DNA of 12,560 nucleotides. It comes from Acetobacteraceae bacterium (lineage in GTDB: Bacteria > Pseudomonadota > Alphaproteobacteria > Acetobacterales > Acetobacteraceae). Numbering within the stretch: position 1 is the first letter of the stretch; the number at the start of each line of letters is the position of its first letter. The notes beneath the pieces were generated by a model. That model searched no databases and was not told the origin of the DNA. It was given only the letters and a program-made list of their open reading frames with translations. The stretch is from assembly GCA_027323595.1 (NCBI GenBank), contig DAHWBL010000491.1, forward strand, positions 1 through 12,560. Direction: 5' to 3'. Below are positions 6,798 through 12,560 of this stretch, piece by piece. A program made the translations under genes and the position numbers.

Positions 6798-8563
6798 GCG
6801 ATGCTGCCCAGATAGGCTTCCTGCACGCGCGGATCGGCGCGGATCGCCGCTGGTGCGTCCTCGCAGAGTTTCGAGCCGAAATCCATCACCACGATGCGGT
6901 CGACCAGACCCATGACGAACTCCATGTCATGTTCGACCAGCAGGATGGTCAGATGCTCGTCACGCAGCGCGATCAACAATTCTGCCATCCGCAACTTCTC
7001 CTGACGCCGCAATCCGGCGGCGGGTTCGTCGAGCACGAGCAACAGCGGATCGGCGGCGAGTGCGCGGGCGATTTCGAGGAGACGCTGTTTTCCCAACGGC
7101 AGATTGCCGGCGAGCATGAACGGGTCATCGGACAGACCGACGCGCGCGAGCTGGCGCAGCGCCTCGGCATGCGCGCTCGCTTCCTCCACGCGGTCCAGCC
7201 GCAGCGCGCCGCGCAGCAATCCGGCGTGAAGACGCGGATGCGCGCCGAGCAGAACGTTGTCGAGCAGGGTCATGCGCGGGCGCAGCTTCACATGCTGAAA
7301 GGTGCGCGCGATGCCCGCGCGCGCGATATGCGACTGGCTCTGACCGCAGATACCTTGCCCGGCGAAAGTGATCTGCCCCTGACCGACCCGAAGCGCGCCG
7401 GTAAGAAGATTGAACATGGTACTTTTGCCCGCGCCGTTCGGCCCGATCAGGCCGAGAATCTCGCCGGCATTCACCTCGAAGCTGACATGGTTGACCGCGA
7501 TCAGCCCGCCAAAGCGGCGTTCGACATCCTGCACTATCAGCAAGGGATATCCAGGAGCGGGCTGCGCGCGCACCGGTAGTTTTGCGATGGTGCCCGGCGC
7601 GACATGCCGCAGCTGCGGCATGAACCGCGCAACGAAGGGCACGATGCCGCGCGGGGCACGCTGGAGGAACAAAATGAACAGGGTGGAGAACACCACAATC
7701 TCCAACTCGCCCGATGCTCCCTTGGTGATCAGCGGCAAATAGTCCTGAATCCCGTTCTTCAGAAGCGTGACGAGTGCTGCGCCCAGCACGCCGCCGATCG
7801 GGCTGCCCGAGCCTCCGACCATCGCCATCATCAGGTACTCGATGCCCATCTCGGCGCCGAACGGCGATGGGCTGATGAAGGTGCTGAGATGCGCATAGAG
7901 CCAGCCCGACAGGGAGGCGAGAAATGCGGCGATGACGAAGGCGGCGAGTTTGACGCGGAAGGCGTTGATGCCAAGACTTTCGACCAGGATTTTGCCGCCA
8001 CGCAGCGCGCGCAACGCGCGGCCCATGCGAGAATTGAGAAGATTGTACGACAGCACAAGGCATACAACGACGATTGCCCAGATCAGATAATAGATCTGCG
8101 CGCTGCCGGAGAGTTTCAGCGACCCGATCGGGATCGGCGGGATCGCCGCGATGCCGTTGAAATTGCCCAGCGTTGGGATGTTGCCGAACAGAAAATAGAT
8201 CGCGAGCCCCCAGGCGATGGTGCTCAGCGACAGGAAATGGCCGCGCAACCGCAGGGTGATCAAGCCCAGAAACGCGGCGACCGAGCAGGTCAGAACCACC
8301 GCGAGGCACAGGCCCAGCCATGGCGAATAGCCGCTCACCGCAGAGACCCACGCGCTCGAATAGGCGGCGATGCCCACGAAGGCCGCCTGGCCGAACGAGA
8401 TAATGCCGCCGATGCCAGTCAGCAATGCGAGGCCGATCGCCACCAGCGCGTAGACGCCGATATAGTTGAGCAGCGTGACACTGAACGAACTGACCAGAAA
8501 AGGCGCGGCGGCAAGACACAGAACGGCGACGAGGGCGGCAAGGCGAAGTCGGGCGAGCGTCAT
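6794..8563 (-). CDS. Fused LivM permease - LivG ATPase of a branched-chain-type ABC importer
   Basis: A 589-aa protein joining two subunits that are often separate. Residues 1-305 are a LivM permease with about eight or nine hydrophobic segments, the FGQAAFVGIAAY motif (57-68) and the EAA-like segment GRALRALR...ESLGIN (181-200). After a polar, proline-containing linker (about 305-338) comes a LivG ATPase: Walker A GPNGAGKST (374-382), intact here; signature-like LPLGKQR (488-494, commonly LPYGQQR); Walker B LLLVLDEP (507-514); and H-loop His545 (VEHD). There is no stop or frameshift at the junction. GAGG...GAGGA precedes the ATG. The start overlaps livH and the stop overlaps livF, both by ATGA, so equal translation is likely. 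Fused LivM-LivG proteins are known, so this is unusual rather than new. Confidence 0.93.
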   Translation of the reverse strand: MTLARLRLAALVAVLCLAAAPFLVSSFSVTLLNYIGVYALVAIGLALLTGIGGIISFGQAAFVGIAAYSSAWVSAVSGYSPWLGLCLAVVLTCSVAAFLGLITLRLRGHFLSLSTIAWGLAIYFLFGNIPTLGNFNGIAAIPPIPIGSLKLSGSAQIYYLIWAIVVVCLVLSYNLLNSRMGRALRALRGGKILVESLGINAFRVKLAAFVIAAFLASLSGWLYAHLSTFISPSPFGAEMGIEYLMMAMVGGSGSPIGGVLGAALVTLLKNGIQDYLPLITKGASGELEIVVFSTLFILFLQRAPRGIVPFVARFMPQLRHVAPGTIAKLPVRAQPAPGYPLLIVQDVERRFGGLIAVNHVSFEVNAGEILGLIGPNGAGKSTMFNLLTGALRVGQGQITFAGQGICGQSQSHIARAGIARTFQHVKLRPRMTLLDNVLLGAHPRLHAGLLRGALRLDRVEEASAHAEALRQLARVGLSDDPFMLAGNLPLGKQRLLEIARALAADPLLLVLDEPAAGLRRQEKLRMAELLIALRDEHLTILLVEHDMEFVMGLVDRIVVMDFGSKLCEDAPAAIRADPRVQEAYLGSIA

Positions 8564-9603
8564 TCCTCGACCTCTTCATCGATCTGTTTCGAGGCAAATG
8601 AGCGCCACAGCAGAATCGGGATCAGCGTTGCGAACACGATCACATCCTTGAGCGCGCTGTCCTGGAAGGAGGCAAAGCTCTCAAGCAGCCCCACAAAGAG
8701 TGCGCCGATGGCGGAGCCGGGATAGCTGATCAGGCCGCCAACGATGGCGCCGACGAAGGCCTTGAGCCCGATAAGAAAGCCGGAATCGTAGAAGATCGTG
8801 TTCACCGGAGCGATCAGAACGCCAGACACTCCGGCCATCACCGAGCCGAGCAGATAGGCGATGGTGCCGCTGCGCGCCGGACGGATTCCCATCAGCCGCG
8901 CACCGGTTCGATTCACTGCTGTTGCCCGCAGGGATTTTCCCATCACCGTGAAGTCGAAGAACAGAAACAGCAGCAGGCTGAAGGCGATCGCCGCCAGCAC
9001 GATCAGCAACGACTGGCCGGGGATGGGAATCCCGGCGATGTCGGTTGCGAACGAGGTCAGCGGTTCGGTGCGCACGCCTTCGGGGCCGAAGAAGATCAGC
9101 CCCAGACCGACCAGGGCGAAATGGAGCGCCACCGCGACCACCAGCAGCAGCAGCACCGAGCCGCTGGCGATGGGGCGGAACACGATCCTGTCCAGCAACG
9201 GCGCGATCGGCATGATCAGCGCGAGGGCGAGCAGGATTCGCACCGGTTCGTAGGCGGCGAACGGGATCGCGGCCCACACCGCGCCGACCACCGCGAGCGG
9301 CAGCAGCAGATAAATCAGCGCTGCTCTCGGTAGCTGGCGCAGGCGCCTGGTGCGTGCGAGCGATCCGGCTTCGGTGAGAAAAGCCAGGATCGCCAATGCG
9401 GCAACCAGCCCGAGCGTGCCAGGCATCTTTTTCGAATCGATCGCCGCCAAGGTCAGCGCGGTGAAGGCGGCGATGTCACCGAACGGGATAAAGATGACGC
9501 GGGTGACGGTGAAGATCAGCACCGTGCCGATCGCCACGAGCGCATAGATCGCGCCGGTGGCGATGCCGTCGACCGCCAGGAAGCCGGCTATCGTGCCGTC
9601 CAC
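8560..9603 (-). CDS. livH: Branched-chain-type ABC transporter permease (LivH-like)
   Basis: Inner-membrane permease that pairs with the LivM domain to form the translocation path. Nearly the whole protein is hydrophobic. The N-terminal GIATGAIYALVAIG and C-terminal GLKAFVGAIVGGLISYPGSAIGALFVGLLES are LivH hallmarks, and KSLRATAVNRTGARLMGI is the EAA-like loop that touches the ATPases. From the GTG at 9603 it has 347 aa, longer than the usual 290-300 because of extra hydrophobic sequence in the first half (about residues 60-130). The frame extends to a GTG at 9627. The inner GTG is preferred because an AAAGGGAG ribosome site (9613-9620) lies 9 bp before it and would be inside the coding region otherwise. 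It follows livK by about 40 bp and overlaps livMG by ATGA. Confidence 0.9.
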   Translation of the reverse strand: MDGTIAGFLAVDGIATGAIYALVAIGTVLIFTVTRVIFIPFGDIAAFTALTLAAIDSKKMPGTLGLVAALAILAFLTEAGSLARTRRLRQLPRAALIYLLLPLAVVGAVWAAIPFAAYEPVRILLALALIMPIAPLLDRIVFRPIASGSVLLLLVVAVALHFALVGLGLIFFGPEGVRTEPLTSFATDIAGIPIPGQSLLIVLAAIAFSLLLFLFFDFTVMGKSLRATAVNRTGARLMGIRPARSGTIAYLLGSVMAGVSGVLIAPVNTIFYDSGFLIGLKAFVGAIVGGLISYPGSAIGALFVGLLESFASFQDSALKDVIVFATLIPILLWRSFASKQIDEEVEE

Positions 9604-9645
9604 GGCGCGCCACTCCCTTTGCCGCACATGGTCGCAGCGCGTGGA

Positions 9646-10842
9646 TCAGGGCGCATAGGTCCATTTTCCGTCCACCAGACGCACGATCACCACAGCGCGG
9701 TCATCAACGCCGTAATTCTGGCCGCGGGTGAAATTGTACACGCCCTGGGTTCCGGCGAGCTCGTGGATTTTGAAAATCGCGTCGTCCAGTGCTGCGTGGA
9801 ACGCAGGCGTGCCGGGTTTGGCGACCTGCAATGCCTGCTTGGCCGCGGTGAGCAGGATCAGCCAGCCATCGAAGGAATAGGCGGAGAAGCCGTCCGATGT
9901 CGGCGCGCCGTTGGCCTTCAGATAGGCCTCGCGAAAGGCCAGCGAGATCTTCCTGGCGTAATGGTCGTCGGGCAACTGCTCGGCGACAATGACCGGCCCG
10001 GTAGAGACCTGAATGCCCTCGACCGCCTTGCCGCCGACGCGGATGAAGTCCTGATTGACCAGCGAGGCCGGGCCATAGGCGCTGCCGTGAAAGCCCAGCG
10101 GCGCGAGGTTCAGCAAGGGCAGCGCACCCTGGGTGCCGGAGCCGCCGATCAGGATTGCCTGCGGGTGGGTGGCCATGATCTTCAACGCCTGGCCGGTTAC
10201 CGAACTGTCGCTGCGGGTGTAGCGCTCATTGGTCAGGATGGTCAGGCCGCCTTCGGCTTCGGCCGCCTTGGCGCCGGCGTAGACCAGGTCGCCCCAGGCG
10301 TCGGAGAAGCCGATATAGGCGACCTTTTCCATGTGATCACGCTTCATCCGGTCGGCGACCACCTTGACCAGCAGAGATGCCGGCTGTGGCACCGCGACCA
10401 TCCATTGTTCGGGCGTTGTGCCCGCGATCGGAACCGGCGACAGGGCGATCATCGGCACCTTCAGTTCGGTGGCGACCTGGGCCATCGCGATCGTTGCCGG
10501 CGCGGTGGCGGAGCCGATCAGCACATCGACATGATTTTCCTCGATCAGCTTGCGCGCATCGCGACTGGCCGCGGACGGGTCCGAGGTGTCATCGAGTTGG
10601 ATGATGGTGAGCTTCTCGCCGCCGATTTCGCTTTTGTAGGCGAGGGCCGCCGCCATGCCGCGCGCATAGGGAATGCCCAGCGACGAGCCGTTGCCGCTCA
10701 GCGAGGTGACGAAGCCGACGGTGATGTCGGCGCTGGCGGGGGCCGCACAGAGGGCACCGAACACCAGCAGCGAGGCGGTGGCCAGCGCGGCCCGGGTGCG
10801 GCCGGACGGACAGGTCGGCGGTGGGGGGAGCAAGGGGGCCAT
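9646..10842 (-). CDS. livK: Periplasmic substrate-binding protein of the Liv-type ABC importer
   Basis: Type I periplasmic binding protein that captures the substrate and delivers it to LivH/LivM. The 398-aa product begins with a Sec signal: positive SGRTR (13-17), hydrophobic AALATASLLVFGALCAA, then APASA with likely cleavage after Ala38 (ASA|DITVGF). The mature protein starts like the family (ITVGFVTSLSGNGSSLGIPYARGM). It keeps LIGSATAPATIAMAQVA and the hinge-region GFSDAWGD, and ends with YNFTRGQNYG...DGKWTYAP. The frame reaches 10935, but ATG 10842 gives a clean signal peptide and has GGAG upstream (11-bp spacing). The family also binds amides, aromatic acids and urea, so the leucine-type name does not fix the ligand. 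It is first in a minus-strand transporter operon, divergent from the amidase. Confidence 0.9.
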   Translation of the reverse strand: MAPLLPPPPTCPSGRTRAALATASLLVFGALCAAPASADITVGFVTSLSGNGSSLGIPYARGMAAALAYKSEIGGEKLTIIQLDDTSDPSAASRDARKLIEENHVDVLIGSATAPATIAMAQVATELKVPMIALSPVPIAGTTPEQWMVAVPQPASLLVKVVADRMKRDHMEKVAYIGFSDAWGDLVYAGAKAAEAEGGLTILTNERYTRSDSSVTGQALKIMATHPQAILIGGSGTQGALPLLNLAPLGFHGSAYGPASLVNQDFIRVGGKAVEGIQVSTGPVIVAEQLPDDHYARKISLAFREAYLKANGAPTSDGFSAYSFDGWLILLTAAKQALQVAKPGTPAFHAALDDAIFKIHELAGTQGVYNFTRGQNYGVDDRAVVIVRLVDGKWTYAP

Positions 10843-10921
10843 GGGGCAGATGTCTCCGGGATGGGGCTGACGGCTGGCGGAAGAAAGGCACCACAAAGAA
10901 GGCGAAACTTCCAGCGAAAAA

Positions 10922-10934
10922 TGCAGTGACTGCA
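10922..10934. repeat. 13-bp perfect palindrome TGCAGTGACTGCA
   Basis: TGCAGT-G-ACTGCA has perfect 6-bp arms around one base. It lies 80 bp upstream of the livK ATG, in the probable leader or promoter of the transporter operon. A one-base loop makes an RNA hairpin unlikely over the full arms, so a protein-binding site is the better guess. A short palindrome could also occur by chance. Confidence 0.4.
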
Positions 10935-10974
10935 AGAAATATGCGACTCATGGATTGTTATGACTAGCTCGTGC

Positions 10975-11013
10975 GTATTTGATGCTTGCATTTTGTACAT
11001 CTGCATCAAATAC
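10975..11013. promoter_or_regulatory. Candidate operator: 11-bp perfect inverted repeat in the divergent gap
   Basis: GTATTTGATGC (10975-10985) and GCATCAAATAC (11003-11013) are exact reverse complements separated by 17 bp, giving a centre-to-centre distance of 28 bp, close to 2.5-3 helical turns. The spacer contains TTGCAT and a TGTACA palindrome (10994-10999), so nested half-sites are possible. Its place between two divergent transcription units suggests an operator for one regulator acting on both. No U-tract follows on either strand, so it does not look like a terminator. The regulator is not in the window. Confidence 0.6.
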
Positions 11014-11060
11014 CGCCATATCACTCTGCGCCGCAGGACCTCAGGGCAATAAAACTGCAG

Positions 11061-11096
11061 GACGCTCGATATTTCACTGGAAACATCGAGCGTTTT
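11061..11096 (+). terminator. Terminator-like hairpin in the leader of the amidase operon
   Basis: ACGCTCGAT (11062-11070) pairs perfectly with ATCGAGCGT (11085-11093). Inside, TTTC (11072-11075) pairs with GAAA (11080-11083) around an ACTG loop, leaving only one A-C mismatch between the two helices. On the plus strand the stem runs straight into TTTT (11093-11096), the form of a Rho-independent terminator; on the minus strand no T-run follows. It lies 70-90 bp upstream of the amidase start, with no upstream plus-strand gene to end, so it may be an attenuator or end a short RNA. The four-base U-tract is short, so termination may be weak. Confidence 0.55.
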
Positions 11097-11165
11097 GCGC
11101 CAGCATTTGTCCCGCGGTCCCTCCCGGCCGCGTCACCGCCGGCTTCACCGCCAGTCCGACCCTTG

Positions 11166-12452
11166 ATGAACGCGGCCAGGATGCAGATGTCCCCAGCGCT
11201 CCACCCGATCGATGCAACCCAGGCAGGGCCGGATCAGACCGGACCGGATCAGACTGGGCCGGATCAGACCGGGCCGGATCAGACTGGGCCGGACGGTGCC
11301 CATCTGGTCGCGCGCCTTACCCTGGGGGCAGCCGACGGGCCGCGGGTGGTGGTGAAGGATGTGATCGACATCGCCGGCTTTCCCACCTGCGCCGGCTCAC
11401 CGTCACTGGCCGACGCCGCTGCGGCCACACGCCATGCCGACGTGGTGCAGGCCCTGCTAGATGGTGGCGCACGCATCGTCGGCAAGGCCAACATGCATGA
11501 ACTCGCCTTCGGCGTGACCGGCGTCAATAACTGGACCGGCACGCCGACCAACCCGTTTTATCCTGAATTCGTCCCCGGTGGCTCATCCAGCGGCTCCGCG
11601 ACCGCGGTGGCCGCGGGACTCGCAGATTTCGCGGTGGGTACCGACACTGGAGGGTCGATCCGCGTGCCGGCCGCCTGTTGCGGTGTCGTTGGATTGAAGC
11701 CGACCTATGGTCGGCTCAGCCGGGCCGGCCTGACCCCGGCGACCAGCTCGCTCGATTGCGTCGGCCCGCTCGCCGCCGATATGGCCTGGCTGGTGCGGGC
11801 GATGGCGATTCTGGAGCCAGGTTTCAGCCCGCCCGCGCTGGCCGCCGCCCCGCGGGTCGGCCTTGTTGAGACCGATGCGAGCGCCGACATGTCCGACGCC
11901 GTCAGCGCCGCCCTGCGCGAGGCTGGCGCCGAGGTTCGGGCGGTCGAGCTGCCTGGCCTGCAGTCCGCGTTCGATGCCGGCATGGTCATCATGAACGCCG
12001 AGATGTTCGAGGCGTTCGCTCACCTGCTGGCAACCAACCGGCTTGGTGCCGACATCGCGCTTCGCCTGCAGCGCGCGTCGAGCATCGACGCCGCCGCCCG
12101 CGACGCCGCCGAGGCGGTGCGCGCACGCTTCACCGCCGAGCTCGATCGTCTACTGGAAACGGTCGACGCGCTGGCGCTGCCGACCCTCCCCGACGGTCCG
12201 GTGCCGCTGCGCGCTGGTGGCGATGCCGCCGCGGCACTGGCGATGACCCGGCTGGTGCGCCCCTTCAACCTCACCGGCCATCCCGCCATCGCGCTGCCGC
12301 TGCGCCCGTTGGCCGGTGTGCCCGCCAGCCTGCAACTGGTCGGCCACAAGGGTGACGACGCGGCACTGTGCGCGATCGCCGCCTTCATCGAGGCGCGCGC
12401 GCCGTCCGTTCTGACTGCCCACGCCGCCGACCCGCAAGGAGCTGACGCATGA
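11166..12452 (+). CDS. Amidase-signature family hydrolase
   Basis: Ser-cisSer-Lys amidase that hydrolyses a carboxamide to the acid and ammonia. From the ATG at 11166 it has 428 aa. The triad is complete: Lys64 (VVVKDVIDIAG), Ser140 in GGSSSGSA and Ser164 in GTDTGGSIRVPA, with the 24-residue Ser-Ser spacing of the family. GKANMHELAFGVTG recalls mandelamide/indoleacetamide hydrolases, though GatA and allophanate hydrolases are relatives, so the substrate is open. The N-terminus contains four GPDQT repeats (21-40). Starts at 11166, 11181 and 11187 are all possible; AGGA 6 bp before 11187 is the best ribosome site. A longer frame back to a TTG at 10986 is rejected because it crosses the operator and hairpin. 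The stop overlaps the next gene by ATGA. Confidence 0.9.
   Translation: MNAARMQMSPALHPIDATQAGPDQTGPDQTGPDQTGPDQTGPDGAHLVARLTLGAADGPRVVVKDVIDIAGFPTCAGSPSLADAAAATRHADVVQALLDGGARIVGKANMHELAFGVTGVNNWTGTPTNPFYPEFVPGGSSSGSATAVAAGLADFAVGTDTGGSIRVPAACCGVVGLKPTYGRLSRAGLTPATSSLDCVGPLAADMAWLVRAMAILEPGFSPPALAAAPRVGLVETDASADMSDAVSAALREAGAEVRAVELPGLQSAFDAGMVIMNAEMFEAFAHLLATNRLGADIALRLQRASSIDAAARDAAEAVRARFTAELDRLLETVDALALPTLPDGPVPLRAGGDAAAALAMTRLVRPFNLTGHPAIALPLRPLAGVPASLQLVGHKGDDAALCAIAAFIEARAPSVLTAHAADPQGADA
11226..11285 (+). repeat. Four tandem copies of a 15-bp unit within the amidase N-terminus
   Basis: Copies start at 11226, 11241, 11256 and 11271 and follow GGGCCGGATCAGACY (one copy has GGACC). A truncated fifth copy, GGGCCGGA, follows at 11286. 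The unit is in frame and encodes GPDQT four times, then GPDG. Alternating final C/T bases suggest that expansion may have involved a 30-bp double unit. The repeat lies before the catalytic core, in a region where amidases are variable. Confidence 0.95.
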
Positions 12453-12560
12453 GCCAGATCGCCGTCGCCTTCCGCCCCGATCGGGCGCCGCTCACCACAA
12501 CCAGCAGCGGCCTTGCCGCCCTGCTCGCCGACATCCACGCGCGACACAGCGAATTTGTCC
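12449..12560 (+). CDS. Unidentified protein, N-terminal fragment cut by the window end
   Basis: An ATG at 12449 overlaps the amidase stop (ATGA) and is preceded at 7 bp by a perfect AAGGAG (12436-12441), so this is a genuine, translationally coupled gene. Only 37 residues are visible, starting MSQIAVAFRPDRAP, then an alanine/leucine-rich helix, GLAALLADIHARHSEFV. The frame is open to the edge. A helical start of this kind would fit an acyl-CoA dehydrogenase or flavin-dependent monooxygenase relative, but that is a weak guess and no motif is visible to confirm it. Confidence 0.8.
   Translation, partial: MSQIAVAFRPDRAPLTTTSSGLAALLADIHARHSEFV

Larger units (their letters stand above)
10843..11165. 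promoter_or_regulatory. Divergent control region between livK and the amidase
   Basis: This 323-bp gap should contain the promoters for both the leftward transport operon and the rightward amidase operon. It is clearly more AT-rich around 10920-11090 than the flanking genes. It holds a 13-bp palindrome (10922-10934), an 11-bp inverted repeat (10975-11013) and a terminator-like hairpin (11061-11096), each listed separately. No convincing -35/-10 pair could be picked on either strand, and no regulator gene is adjacent in the window. The stretch from 11097 to the amidase start is GC-rich and shows nothing further. Confidence 0.6.

Noticed and set aside
5961..6815. 284-aa plus-strand open frame opposite livF
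   Set aside because: Antisense to a complete ATPase; no motif and no ribosome site.
7604..8725. 373-aa plus-strand open frame opposite livMG and livH
   Set aside because: Highly charged Gln/Arg-rich translation typical of the antisense of hydrophobic membrane segments.
10740..10760. Lipoprotein signal (Cys32) in the substrate-binding protein
   Set aside because: The residues before the Cys are GAL, which lacks the Gly/Ala/Ser at -1; the ASA cleavage site further on fits signal peptidase I.
9619..10929. 436-aa open frame on the plus strand opposite livK
   Set aside because: Its product is Gly/Arg/Asp-rich with no recognisable domain, while the minus strand encodes a binding protein with a signal peptide.
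10986..11165. Extended amidase start at the TTG at 10986
   Set aside because: The added 60 residues would be translated through the inverted repeat and the terminator-like hairpin, and do not resemble amidase sequence.
11226..11293. Short regular repeat considered as a CRISPR array
   Set aside because: Units are only 15 bp and directly adjacent, without spacers, and are in frame within a gene.

Overview
The window looks like a GC-rich proteobacterial chromosome segment, most likely alphaproteobacterial (perhaps Acetobacteraceae or a relative). That is inferred from codon use, the cat gene order and the branched-chain-type ABC cluster; no rRNA or marker gene confirms it. It holds two catabolic blocks, with an insertion sequence at the left edge and the start of another gene at the right edge.

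Left block (1-3859). The 3' end of an IS3-family transposase and its right terminal repeat (to 401) lie 11 bp beyond the stop of catA. The minus-strand genes catB, catC and catA encode muconate cycloisomerase, muconolactone isomerase and catechol 1,2-dioxygenase. Together they take catechol through cis,cis-muconate and muconolactone to 3-oxoadipate enol-lactone. The divergent LysR-type gene catR reads rightward, and the short gap between catR and catB carries a CatM/BenM-like operator.

Middle and right block (3921-12560). A minus-strand gene train, read from right to left, encodes a periplasmic substrate-binding protein (livK-like), a permease (livH-like), a fused permease-ATPase (LivM-LivG), a second ATPase (livF-like), an octopine/nopaline-type dehydrogenase and a 3-hydroxyacyl-CoA-dehydrogenase-like oxidoreductase. 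Several junctions are 4-bp ATGA overlaps. Divergent from livK are an amidase-signature hydrolase and a translationally coupled gene cut by the window end. This looks like an uptake-and-degradation module for an amide- or opine-like compound; the substrate is not known.

Most notable: a Gly-to-Val change in the P-loop of the LivF-like ATPase; the LivM-LivG fusion; a 323-bp divergent control region with an 11-bp perfect inverted repeat, a 13-bp palindrome and a terminator-like hairpin ahead of the amidase; a 15-bp in-frame tandem repeat in the amidase N-terminus; and the pairing of an opine-type dehydrogenase with a HAD-family enzyme that lacks the usual catalytic Asn. No regulator, tRNA, CRISPR array or phage gene was seen in the right block.
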